Source: Methanobacteriota archaeon (GTDB lineage: Archaea > Thermoplasmatota > DTKX01 > GCA-020343715). Taken from it: a stretch of DNA of 12,109 bases. The stretch spans positions 1 through 12,109 of the forward strand of contig JAUVRF010000017.1 in NCBI GenBank assembly GCA_030597775.1, in the 5' to 3' direction. The stretch's first letter is position 1. Each line of letters begins with the position of its first letter. The notes beneath the pieces are model-generated. The model searched no databases, had not been told where the DNA came from, and was given only the letters and a program-made list of their open reading frames with translations. Positions 6,656-12,109 of this stretch are shown piece by piece. The translations under genes and the position numbers were made by a program.

Positions 6656-6792
6656 TGGCCGAATTCGCCAACCGCATCGTCAAGGGGCGCAAGAAGTGGT
6701 CCCCCGAAGGTAGGGTGCTCGCCTTCGTCCGTAGTGACTGGTACTACGTCGACCCCAACGACCCCGACTTCATGGATCGATGCTCCGAGTGA
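6655..6792 (+). CDS. Possible small gene or gene remnant of unknown function
   Basis: A short frame is open from 6652 to the TGA at 6790-6792. Its third codon positions are about 85% G or C, like real genes nearby, and its composition is protein-like (KKWSPEGRVLAF, then RSDWYYVDPNDPDF). No good start exists: CTG 6655 would give 45 residues, but it lies upstream of the expected start of a transcript from the adjacent TATA element. GTG 6715 would give 25 residues with a poorly spaced AGGTAGG. It may be a real small protein or the 3' remnant of a gene cut when the queA-tgt operon arrived. I do not recognise it. Confidence 0.25.
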   Translation: MAEFANRIVKGRKKWSPEGRVLAFVRSDWYYVDPNDPDFMDRCSE

Positions 6793-6802
6793 CCCATCAG
6801 GG

Positions 6803-6849
6803 CGAACCCTTATGAGCCCTGGCGGCCCTCTCACCCATCCTGGGTGATC
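6803..6849 (+). promoter_or_regulatory. Weak promoter and ribosome-binding-site hairpin before the dehydratase-like gene
   Basis: GCGAACCCTTATGAG (6803-6817) is a weak TATA-like element placing a transcript start near 6835-6840. TCACCCA-TCC-TGGGTGA (6831-6847) is a perfect 7-bp hairpin. Its 3' arm covers most of GGTGATC (6843-6849), the ribosome binding site for GTG 6853. Transcripts from further upstream would carry the full hairpin; transcripts starting near 6838 would not. Promoter-dependent control of translation is therefore possible but inferred. Confidence 0.4.
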
Positions 6850-6852
6850 ACA

Positions 6853-7800
6853 GTGGGCACGGTCGGTATCACGGCGATGGTCCCTCCCGAACTGGTCTTC
6901 GGATGCGGGCATACCCCTCACGATCTTAACAATCATGTCCCCACCTCCGAGTGCGTCCCGAGGGCCAAGCTGTGCGCGTGGACCGCGACCTGGCGCGACA
7001 TGCTGCTCCGGGGCGAGCTCCGGGTCGACCGCCTCGTGGTGGTCGCCGGGGGTGACTGCCACAACGCCCTGGTCGACGGACAGCGTGTGGCCCACAGTGG
7101 CATTCCAACCCACTACTTCTTCTACCCCTTCGACGGGAACGAGGGCGAGATGCGTGACCATCTGGTCTCCCTGGAGGCGTTCTTGGGAGGCATCACCGAC
7201 CAGGCTGCCCTCGACGGTGTCGCTGACATCAAGGACCTGTGCATCCAGCTGGACATGGCCCGATGCCGCCGCCAGGTCCTGGGCTCCCGGGTGTTCAACC
7301 ACCTGATCCAGCTGTGCGACCTGGGGGGCGACCCGGAGCGCTTCGGGGCGTCCGTCAAGAGGGCCCTGGAGGACCGGCCCTCCGATGTTCCTGACATCCG
7401 CATCGGTCTGGTGGGGGTCCCGCCCATCTACCCGGACTTCCACGAGGTGTGCGAGTCCTTCGGCATGCAGGTGGTGTTCGACGAGCTGCCCTGGGAGTTC
7501 GCCCGCATGGGCGGCAGGACCCTGACAACGATGGCACGCAACTACGCGGGCTACACCTTCGCCCGTGACCTGGAGTACCGGTTCGACGCCCTTGAGCGCG
7601 AGCTGGGACGTCGCCGCGTGGATGGTATCGTGCACTACACACAGTACGCCTGCCATCACGTGCTGGAGGACGACATGCTGCGCGAGCGGCTGGACCTGCC
7701 CATGCTCACCGTCCAGGGCGACCTCCCTAGGATATGCCCCGAGCAGGAACGCCTGCGCCTGGAGGCCTTCGCCGAGCTCCTCAGGGGGGGTGGCCCGTGA
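6853..7800 (+). CDS. 2-hydroxyacyl-CoA dehydratase / benzoyl-CoA reductase D-component family protein (HgdB-like), short form
   Basis: Family members hold a [4Fe-4S] or double-cubane cluster and perform hard one-electron reductions: 2-hydroxyacyl-CoA dehydration, benzoyl-CoA reduction, or small-molecule reduction by double-cubane proteins. The protein starts with the family pattern (VGITAMVPPELVFGCGHTP) and keeps the usual cysteine regions: C34 in SEC, C69 in GGDC and C267 in YACHH, with C18 and C41 as further candidates. The LDLPMLTVQGDLP segment resembles the family C-terminal core. At 315 residues it is clearly shorter than typical subunits (about 380-430), and there is no second subunit, so it may work as a homodimer, like E. 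coli YjiM or double-cubane proteins. GTG 6853 is favoured over GTG 6844, which lies inside a hairpin, and has GGTGATC upstream. Its stop overlaps the activator start. The substrate is unknown. Confidence 0.75.
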   Translation: MGTVGITAMVPPELVFGCGHTPHDLNNHVPTSECVPRAKLCAWTATWRDMLLRGELRVDRLVVVAGGDCHNALVDGQRVAHSGIPTHYFFYPFDGNEGEMRDHLVSLEAFLGGITDQAALDGVADIKDLCIQLDMARCRRQVLGSRVFNHLIQLCDLGGDPERFGASVKRALEDRPSDVPDIRIGLVGVPPIYPDFHEVCESFGMQVVFDELPWEFARMGGRTLTTMARNYAGYTFARDLEYRFDALERELGRRRVDGIVHYTQYACHHVLEDDMLRERLDLPMLTVQGDLPRICPEQERLRLEAFAELLRGGGP

Positions 7801-8507
7801 TCGGCCTCGACCTGGGGTCGACCCGGGCCAAGCTGGTCAGGGTCGTGGACGGCGAGGTGGAGTTCCGCAGCGAGGTGATAAGCCCCAGATGGAGGGAGCT
7901 CCTCGACATGGTGGAGGCGGGCGAGAGCATCGCCACCACGGGCTACTTCCGCCACCAGGTGGATGGTGCCGAGGCCATCACCGAGCTCACGGCGGCACGC
8001 TGGGGGATACGAAGGCTCGTCCCCGACGCCGAGGTCATCGTCGACATCGGGGGCCAGGACACGAAGGTCCAGGACCTTCGGACCAACCGCTTCGTTCTCA
8101 ACGACAAGTGCTCCGCGGGCACCGGCGCGTTCCTCGAGATGGTGGCGAACTACTTCGACCTGGGCGTGGAGGACCTGGCGGCCGTGGCATCGGAGGCGAG
8201 GGAGCCCGCCAAGATCAACTCCACCTGCGCAGTGTTCGCCATGTCGGAGATGGTCTCCCAGCTGGGGGGAGGCGCCTCCCAGGCCGATGTGGTCGCGGGG
8301 ATGCACCATTCGTTCGCCCACCGCATCGCCGAGCTCGTGCCCGAGGCGGAGCGGATCGTGCTGGTGGGCGGCGGTGCCCGGAACGGAGGCCTCGTGTCCG
8401 AGCTCTCGTCGATCCTGGAGGTGGACTTGCACGTGCCCGACCACCCCGCCTTCGTCAATGCGCTGGGTGCGATGGAGTACATGACCTCCTCTTCTCCGAA
8501 GGTTTGA
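7797..8507 (+). CDS. 2-hydroxyacyl-CoA dehydratase activator ATPase (HgdC/BcrAD/YjiL-like, ASKHA fold)
   Basis: This is the ATP-driven reductase partner of the preceding protein. A homodimer with one bridging [4Fe-4S] cluster couples ATP hydrolysis to low-potential electron transfer. Family motifs are complete: phosphate 1 GLDLGSTRAKLV (3-14), phosphate 2 DIGGQDTK, cluster cysteines C105 in NDKCSAGTGAFLE and C144 in NSTCAVF, and adenosine motif VLVGGGARNGGL. The 39-residue spacing of the cysteines equals that of Acidaminococcus HgdC (C127/C166). At 236 residues it is slightly shorter than the usual 255-270. GTG 7797 overlaps the upstream TGA (GTGA), with a G-rich ribosome binding site just before, so the two genes should be co-translated. 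This call is secure; what the pair reduces is not. Confidence 0.92.
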   Translation: MIGLDLGSTRAKLVRVVDGEVEFRSEVISPRWRELLDMVEAGESIATTGYFRHQVDGAEAITELTAARWGIRRLVPDAEVIVDIGGQDTKVQDLRTNRFVLNDKCSAGTGAFLEMVANYFDLGVEDLAAVASEAREPAKINSTCAVFAMSEMVSQLGGGASQADVVAGMHHSFAHRIAELVPEAERIVLVGGGARNGGLVSELSSILEVDLHVPDHPAFVNALGAMEYMTSSSPKV

Positions 8508-8510
8508 TCG

Positions 8511-8545
8511 AGAGGGCGGACACCATCGCCTATTGCTCCGCCTCT
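8511..8545. terminator. Possible bidirectional hairpin between convergent genes
   Basis: AGAGGGCGGA (8511-8520) pairs with TCCGCCTCT (8537-8545), nine pairs with one bulged G around a 16-base loop. It spans the 22-bp gap between the activator gene and the phosphatase gene and enters the phosphatase 3' end. No T-run follows on the + strand. A shared 3'-end structure is inferred. Confidence 0.3.
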
Positions 8546-9558
8546 GGAGTGGCAGCCCCCCGATCCACCACGAACCTCTTGAGGATCATGGGAACGAGGA
8601 GGCCCAATACCAGTATCAGGACCGAATAGGTGAGCATGTCGGCAGCGTATCCCGGGAGGATGTCATCGCTCACGATCGCCAGGACGGCGTACACCGCTAT
8701 GGTGATCGGTAGCCCGATGACCCCGGCGATCATCCGATCCTTCCGGCTCATCGTATCCGGTCGATAGTCGACGTAGGCCTCCTCCAACGGGAAGGCGATG
8801 GCACAGCCCAGCAGGAGCCCTGCACCCATCGCCGTCTCCTCGAGGGCGACCATGAGCTCCCCGGAGTGGCGGGCGGTGAGGATGAGACCACCAATGACCC
8901 ACAGGAGCAGTGCGACCGCCACCCCAACACAGATCTGCCTCTCCATCGACCACGCCTTGACCACCGGCGCGGCTCTGGGTAGGAATACCATGTAGGCCAA
9001 GAGTGTGGAGAGTGCTATCACCGCGCCCCCGACCACGTCCTGCAGGTCGTGGACGCCCATCACCAACCGCGATATCGGTACGACGACGATGGCGAACCCA
9101 CAGAGGATGATCAACGGCAAACGCAACCGCCGATCTCCCAGATGGCTCAACATGATGTAGCCGTAGAAGGTGATGGCCGTGGTCGTATGACCGCTGGGGA
9201 GACCGTAGCTGGTGTAGGGGTCATCCCTCTCGAGGTTCGCCGGGGGCCGGGGGTCTTGGAAGAACTCCTTGAGGAGGTCCGTCACGTACACCATGAAGAA
9301 GAAGACATAGCACAGCCTGCGACCGAACCTCTTGTCGTAGGACAGATAGATGAGGCTGATAAGCGCCAGGTACAACGCGTCGGTCCCGAGGTTCGTGAGG
9401 GCCTCGAACACAGAACGGACCTGGGGGTTGTCGGAGTAGAAGCTCTCGTTGTAACCAGCGGCGTACAGAAGTATGCCCACGACGATGATCATCGTGATGA
9501 CCACGACCAAGGCCACCTGTTGTCTCAAGGTCAGCTGGTTATCGTTCCTCTGTGCCAT
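8530..9558 (-). CDS. PAP2-family membrane phosphatase
   Basis: Type 2 phosphatidic acid phosphatases remove phosphate from lipid phosphates or polyprenyl pyrophosphates at the membrane. All three catalytic motifs are present: K97-x6-R104-P105 (KEFFQDPRP), P121-S-G-H124, and S163-R164-x5-H170-x3-D174. A transmembrane helix spans about 15-35. Further helices lie at about 61-73, 82-100, 147-162, 176-194, 209-228, 243-258, 277-296 and 308-327, giving roughly eight or nine. The region after residue 200 extends beyond the usual PAP2 core with a charged loop (260-275) and extra helices. The 342-residue start is ATG 9558, with AGGTG just upstream, rather than GTG 9564. A dolichyl-type pyrophosphate or lipid phosphate substrate is plausible for an archaeon, but sequence does not decide. 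It has its own promoter at 9601-9610. Confidence 0.88.
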   Translation of the reverse strand: MAQRNDNQLTLRQQVALVVVITMIIVVGILLYAAGYNESFYSDNPQVRSVFEALTNLGTDALYLALISLIYLSYDKRFGRRLCYVFFFMVYVTDLLKEFFQDPRPPANLERDDPYTSYGLPSGHTTTAITFYGYIMLSHLGDRRLRLPLIILCGFAIVVVPISRLVMGVHDLQDVVGGAVIALSTLLAYMVFLPRAAPVVKAWSMERQICVGVAVALLLWVIGGLILTARHSGELMVALEETAMGAGLLLGCAIAFPLEEAYVDYRPDTMSRKDRMIAGVIGLPITIAVYAVLAIVSDDILPGYAADMLTYSVLILVLGLLVPMILKRFVVDRGAATPEAEQ

Positions 9559-9599
9559 GCCCACCTGCCTCGCCCGTGACCTAGATGCTCGTGGCCGGT

Positions 9600-9612
9600 T
9601 TAATATATTTGA
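9600..9612 (-). promoter_or_regulatory. Promoter of the PAP2 phosphatase gene
   Basis: AAATATATTA on the minus strand (9601-9610) is the best TATA-box match in the window. It places the transcript start near 9580, about 22 bases before ATG 9558. Confidence 0.65.
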
Positions 9613-9641
9613 GATGGCAGGCCGTTTGGGGGGCCGGCCTC

Positions 9642-9664
9642 CGAAAGGTTAAATTCCAACCTTT
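9642..9664 (+). promoter_or_regulatory. Promoter of the oxidoreductase-radical SAM operon with inverted repeat over the TATA element
   Basis: CGAAAGGTTAAATTC (9642-9656) has a BRE-like CGAAA and a TTAAAT TATA element; the transcript should start near 9676. AAAGGTT (9644-9650) and AACCTTT (9658-9664) form a perfect 7-bp inverted repeat with a 7-bp spacer centred on the TATA element, in the position of a repressor site. The leader to 9735 also holds GTTTCC/GGAAAC (9687-9692, 9715-9720) directly before the ribosome binding site GGGAGGTGG. The promoter is likely; the operator is inferred. Confidence 0.55.
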
Positions 9665-9734
9665 GCCTTTCCACCCCCGCGGCAATGTTTCCCCGTATCC
9701 AGCCGCACAATCCAGGAAACGGGAGGTGGTTACC

Positions 9735-10667
9735 ATGCCTCCCCACGCCCCTGGAATGGATGACCCTGTCGAGCTCCCCGAGGAGGTAGAGGCCTTCGAC
9801 GTGGGCGTCATCGGACTGGGTCCCGCCGGTGTCACCGCATCCACCGAGCTGGTGCGCTACGGCTACAACGTGATGGCGGTGGAACGGGAACGCATCGGTG
9901 GCCTTGTTCACCTCGCACGGAAGATAGACAACTTCCCAGGCATCCCGCCATCCAGTCCCGGCACCATCGTCGTGGAGATGCTATGGGAGCATCTTGGGCG
10001 CTTCCCTCCCAAGATCGTCAACGCGGACGTGCGCAACATCTACCAGACCGGTGTGGGTTATGCCATGTCCCTGGGCGAGACCTCTGTGGCGGTGCGGTCC
10101 CTTATACTTGCACCGGGTACCCGCCCGAAGCTCCTGGGCCTGCCTGGGGAGGACCTTCCCTGGGTGTATCACTCGTGGACCGACGTTCGAGCCGGACCTG
10201 GCTCAACGGTGGCGGTCATCGGCGGTGGGGACCTGGCCATCGACCAGGCACTGTCCCTACATGACGGGGATCGCAGGGTCGAGATGCTGCTCCGGTCGGG
10301 CACCACCCGATGCAATCGACATCTCCAGGGCGAACTCGAGGTCGCGGAGGGCGTGCACATCCGCACCGATTGCCCGCCCCTCCGATTCGAAGAGGAGCAG
10401 GGACCCACAGTGGTCTACGCCAAGGGGGGCCACGAGATCAAGCTCCCGGTGGACGCGGTGCTCGTCTCCATCGGCCGAGAGCCTGCATTGCCGCATCTCA
10501 ACGATGCCATCCTGGGCCTGGACAGGGCCCGGTACCTGGCCCCCGAGGGGCTGCTCCTCGCCGGGGACGTGGTCGCCGACAGGCGCCGGCAGGTGGCCAT
10601 CGCCATGGGGAGCGGACTTGACGCCGCCATGCGCGCGGACGAGTACCTGAGGAGGGTGGACGAATGA
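9735..10667 (+). CDS. FAD/NAD(P)-dependent oxidoreductase, thioredoxin-reductase fold without the redox CxxC
   Basis: This 310-residue flavoprotein has the two-nucleotide-domain layout of thioredoxin reductases. The FAD site is VGVIGLGPAG (23-32), the NAD(P) site is VAVIGGGDLAID (159-170), and the closing FAD contact is LLLAGDV (273-279). Where thioredoxin reductase has its CxxC, between LPGE and the NAD(P) motif, this protein reads LPWVYHSWTD (141-150). Its only cysteines are C193 and C213, so it cannot do dithiol chemistry in the usual way. It is more likely to pass electrons from NAD(P)H to a protein partner, as ferredoxin-NADP reductases of this fold do. ATG 9735 follows GGGAGGTGG with good spacing. 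Its stop overlaps the radical SAM start (ATGA), which makes that protein the obvious candidate partner; electron supply to it is an inference. Confidence 0.82.
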   Translation: MPPHAPGMDDPVELPEEVEAFDVGVIGLGPAGVTASTELVRYGYNVMAVERERIGGLVHLARKIDNFPGIPPSSPGTIVVEMLWEHLGRFPPKIVNADVRNIYQTGVGYAMSLGETSVAVRSLILAPGTRPKLLGLPGEDLPWVYHSWTDVRAGPGSTVAVIGGGDLAIDQALSLHDGDRRVEMLLRSGTTRCNRHLQGELEVAEGVHIRTDCPPLRFEEEQGPTVVYAKGGHEIKLPVDAVLVSIGREPALPHLNDAILGLDRARYLAPEGLLLAGDVVADRRRQVAIAMGSGLDAAMRADEYLRRVDE

Positions 10668-11563
10668 GGTTGATCTCCTCCTCGGGCAACCCGGACCTGG
10701 CCATGGTGCACGTGGCCGAGGACGAGGATGGGAGGCGGCTGGAGTTCGTCGACTCGATCCAACCACCCCGGACAAGGGGAGAGAAGTGGGTGGTCATCGT
10801 TTCCACCATGTTCGGATGCCCCGTTGGTTGCCAGATGTGCGACGCGGGCGGGGACTTCCAGGGCAAGGTCGACACCGAGGGCATGCTGTGGCAGGTGAGA
10901 CAGGCCGTGAAGGAGCGCTTCGACAACGGCTCCCCCCGCACTGACATGTTCAAGGTCCAGTTCGCCCGCATGGGCGAACCGGCCCTGAACGAGGAGGTCC
11001 TGGACGCCCTGGTGGGCCTTCGCAACGAGTACCCGGAGACCAGCGTTTACGCCTCGGTCAGCACCGTGGGGCCCGTCGTCTCCAGGGCCTTCATCGACCG
11101 CCTCAAGGGGGTCAGGGACGAGCACTACGCGAACGGGAGGTTCCAGCTCCAGTTCTCGATCCACTCCACCGACTTGGATGTGCGCAGCCGTCTGTGCCCC
11201 ATCCGCACCCTCTCCTTCGAAGAGATGGCCGGGGTGGGGGCCGGGTTCCGGGAACCTGGCGACAAGCGTGTCACCCTCAACTTCTGCCTGATCGAGGGCA
11301 TTCCCATCGACCCCGAGGTGGTGAGAAGGCACTTCGATCCCGAGCACTTCCTCATCAAGCTGACGCCCCTCAATCCCACGGACAGGGCGAGGTCAGCGGG
11401 CCTCCGGACCCTCATCGAGAAGGACCGTGAGGAGGCGGCCCAGTCCTATATCGACGCCTTCCGGGAGCAGGGCTTCGACGTGCTCCTCAGTATCGGCGAG
11501 TACGAGGAGAACCGGATCGGATCCAACTGCGGCCAGTACCTGGGCCGTATCGCCGCGAGGTAG
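10664..11563 (+). CDS. Radical SAM protein, RlmN/Cfr-like, lacking the N-terminal domain and one catalytic cysteine
   Basis: RlmN and Cfr methylate adenosine in RNA using a [4Fe-4S] radical SAM cluster, a methylated cysteine and a second cysteine that resolves the RNA-protein link. This 299-residue protein has C52-x3-C56-x2-C59 (GCPVGCQMC), the MGEPALN block matching RlmN MGEPLLN, FSIHSTDLDVRSRLCPI matching RlmN SLHAPNDEIRDEIVPI, IKLTPLNP matching INLIPWNP, and C289 in SNCGQYLG matching the methyl-carrying C355 of E. coli RlmN (AACGQLAG). The resolving cysteine (E. coli C118, seven residues before the first cluster cysteine) is I45 here. The N-terminal RNA-binding region of RlmN, about 90-100 residues, is replaced by about 40 unrelated ones. 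It is a diverged paralogue; simple RlmN activity is doubtful. ATG 10664 overlaps the preceding stop and follows GGAGGGTGG. Confidence 0.82.
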   Translation: MRLISSSGNPDLAMVHVAEDEDGRRLEFVDSIQPPRTRGEKWVVIVSTMFGCPVGCQMCDAGGDFQGKVDTEGMLWQVRQAVKERFDNGSPRTDMFKVQFARMGEPALNEEVLDALVGLRNEYPETSVYASVSTVGPVVSRAFIDRLKGVRDEHYANGRFQLQFSIHSTDLDVRSRLCPIRTLSFEEMAGVGAGFREPGDKRVTLNFCLIEGIPIDPEVVRRHFDPEHFLIKLTPLNPTDRARSAGLRTLIEKDREEAAQSYIDAFREQGFDVLLSIGEYEENRIGSNCGQYLGRIAAR

Positions 11564-11734
11564 TCCCAGCGCTCCACCCTGCAACGGGCCCTCACCCCGT
11601 CGTCCCGCATCTTTCCCACGTGCTCGAGCGACGGACGATGGGTCCGATGAGTTCGATGATGTCCTTCACCGTCGATCGGCCTGGTATGTTCGACCTATCG
11701 GAGGCGTTGCTCAAGGAGTTCGAGTGGTGGTTAA
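11564..11734. other. Intergenic stretch between the radical SAM gene and tRNA-Pro
   Basis: These 171 bases hold no gene I can support. A + strand frame from GTG 11620 has coding-like third positions but runs into the antisense of tRNA-Pro and has no ribosome binding site or promoter. No T-run terminates the tRNA transcript, and no repeat of the tRNA 3' end was noticed that would indicate an integration site. Confidence 0.5.
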
Positions 11735-11812
11735 TGGTGGGCCCGCCCAGATTTGAACTGGAGTCTATGCGTCCCGAACGCACAAGTATGGACCAAGCTA
11801 ACCCACGGGCCC
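11735..11812 (-). tRNA. tRNA-Pro (anticodon CGG), CCA encoded
   Basis: The minus strand folds as a full tRNA. The acceptor stem is GGGCCCG (11812-11806) with CGGGCCC (11745-11739), discriminator A and genomic CCA (11737-11735). The D-loop has A14, G15 and GG. The anticodon stem GTGCG/CGCAT encloses loop TTCGGGA with anticodon CGG (11776-11774) and G37. A 4-base variable loop precedes T-stem TCCAG/CTGGG around TTCAAAT. There is no intron in the anticodon loop. It decodes the proline codon CCG. G15 is the archaeosine position; G34 is absent, so it is not a queuosine target. Confidence 0.95.
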
Positions 11813-11837
11813 TGGTTGTGGCATGGGCACCGAACAG

Positions 11838-11850
11838 GGAGTATATCTAA
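11838..11850 (-). promoter_or_regulatory. Promoter of tRNA-Pro
   Basis: TTAGATATACTCC on the minus strand is TATA-like and lies about 30 bp before the tRNA 5' end at 11812, the expected spacing for an archaeal tRNA gene starting close to its mature end. Confidence 0.55.
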
Positions 11851-11875
11851 CTTATGACGGCGGCCCTCGGGCTCC

Positions 11876-12109
11876 TCAGCACAGCCCCTCTGGCACCAGG
11901 TCCAGGTGGGAGAACTTCTTGCGCATTGCCCGGAGGGCACGGAGATCGAACTCGACGATGCCCAACTCCTCCTCCTCCTCCAAACGGAGGGGTATGTCGA
12001 CGCCGTCGGCCCCCTCCATCACCCCGTACTTGACCGTTCGGGGCATGACGGCGATGGAACCGCCCAGGTACTGGCGCTTCATGAACTCACCGAGCTGGCC
12101 TACCGACGC
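11876..12109 (-). CDS. Unrecognised protein, 3' part (frame open to the window edge)
   Basis: The frame is open from the right edge to TGA at 11878-11876, giving at least 77 residues. Visible segments are GQLGEFMKRQYLGGSIAVMP, then TVKYGVMEGADGVDIPLRLE, an acidic run EEEEELGIVEF and a basic helix-like tail LRALRAMRKKFSHLDLVP. The third codon positions are GC-rich, as in real genes here. An internal ATG at 12082 has GGTGAG upstream and could start a complete 68-residue protein, but the frame continues open beyond it, so a longer gene cut by the edge is more likely. I do not recognise the family. It lies upstream of tRNA-Pro on the same strand. Confidence 0.6.
   Translation of the reverse strand, partial: ASVGQLGEFMKRQYLGGSIAVMPRTVKYGVMEGADGVDIPLRLEEEEELGIVEFDLRALRAMRKKFSHLDLVPEGLC

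Noticed and set aside
6588..6660. preQ1 riboswitch before queA
   Set aside because: The leader is short, with only a simple T/A-rich hairpin. The C-rich loop and A-rich tail of preQ1 class I pseudoknots are absent.
5694..6713. 339-codon + strand frame opposite queA
   Set aside because: queA on the other strand has every family motif; the + frame has biased composition and no recognisable domain.
6457..7659. 400-codon minus strand frame opposite the dehydratase-like gene
   Set aside because: Antisense shadow with His/Gln/Val-rich content; the + strand protein has conserved family motifs and a proper start.
7565..8629. 354-codon + strand frame over the activator gene
   Set aside because: Arg/Gly/Pro-rich out-of-frame shadow; the activator frame carries all ASKHA and cluster motifs.
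11735..11812. tRNA-Pro as an integration site of a mobile element
   Set aside because: No integrase, no repeat of the tRNA 3' end and no compositional break were seen on either side.
11620..11850. 76-codon + strand frame with coding-like third positions
   Set aside because: Its second half is the antisense of tRNA-Pro (the familiar GPPRFEL-type artefact), and there is no promoter or ribosome binding site.
1..12109. CRISPR arrays, insertion sequences, toxin-antitoxin or phage-defence genes
   Set aside because: No regularly spaced repeats, transposase motifs or terminal inverted repeats were found; all larger genes belong to metabolic, RNA-modification, DNA-binding or membrane families.

Overview
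The window (about 63% G+C by eye) reads as archaeal DNA. The evidence is a Sulfolobus-type OB-fold single-stranded DNA-binding protein, BRE/TATA-like promoters (A-rich then TATA/TTAAAT) 25-30 bp before inferred transcript starts, Shine-Dalgarno sites of the GGAGGTG type, many GTG/TTG starts and an archaeal-style tRNA-Pro. A Thermoplasmatota-like euryarchaeon is my best guess, but that placement is weak. Gene density is high. Stop codons are TGA and TAG only; no gene ends in TAA.

Left block, + strand (51-3834): a TATA promoter with a palindrome beside it, two tandem genes of the histidine/phenylalanine ammonia-lyase (MIO) family, and queH three bases after the second lyase. The first lyase has Ala-Cys-Gly where the family normally has the MIO-forming Ala-Ser-Gly; the second is canonical and histidine-lyase-like. 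ssb (3920-4441, +) follows behind its own promoter. It converges with and overlaps a translationally coupled minus-strand operon queA-tgt (6587 down to 4435). QueH, TGT and QueA are the last three steps of queuosine synthesis: preQ1 insertion into tRNA, epoxyqueuosine formation, epoxide reduction. The TGT is the short bacterial type without the archaeal PUA extension, so this archaeon seems to make bacterial-type queuosine. Archaea are usually thought to make archaeosine instead.

Middle block (6588-8507, +): a promoter region with a possible small gene or remnant, then two overlapping genes for a short 2-hydroxyacyl-CoA dehydratase/benzoyl-CoA reductase D-component homologue and its ASKHA-type [4Fe-4S] activator ATPase. 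A hairpin overlaps the ribosome binding site of the first gene. A PAP2-type membrane phosphatase (9558 down to 8530) lies convergent to the pair.

Right block (9640-11563, +): a promoter with an inverted repeat over its TATA element drives two genes sharing an ATGA junction. These are a thioredoxin-reductase-fold FAD/NAD(P) oxidoreductase without the redox CxxC, and an RlmN/Cfr-like radical SAM protein. The latter lacks the N-terminal domain and one of the two catalytic cysteines of that family. This pair is the best candidate for an undescribed two-protein system. The end of the window holds tRNA-Pro(CGG) with an encoded CCA, and the 3' end of an unrecognised gene, both on the minus strand. 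I saw no CRISPR array, insertion sequence or integrase.
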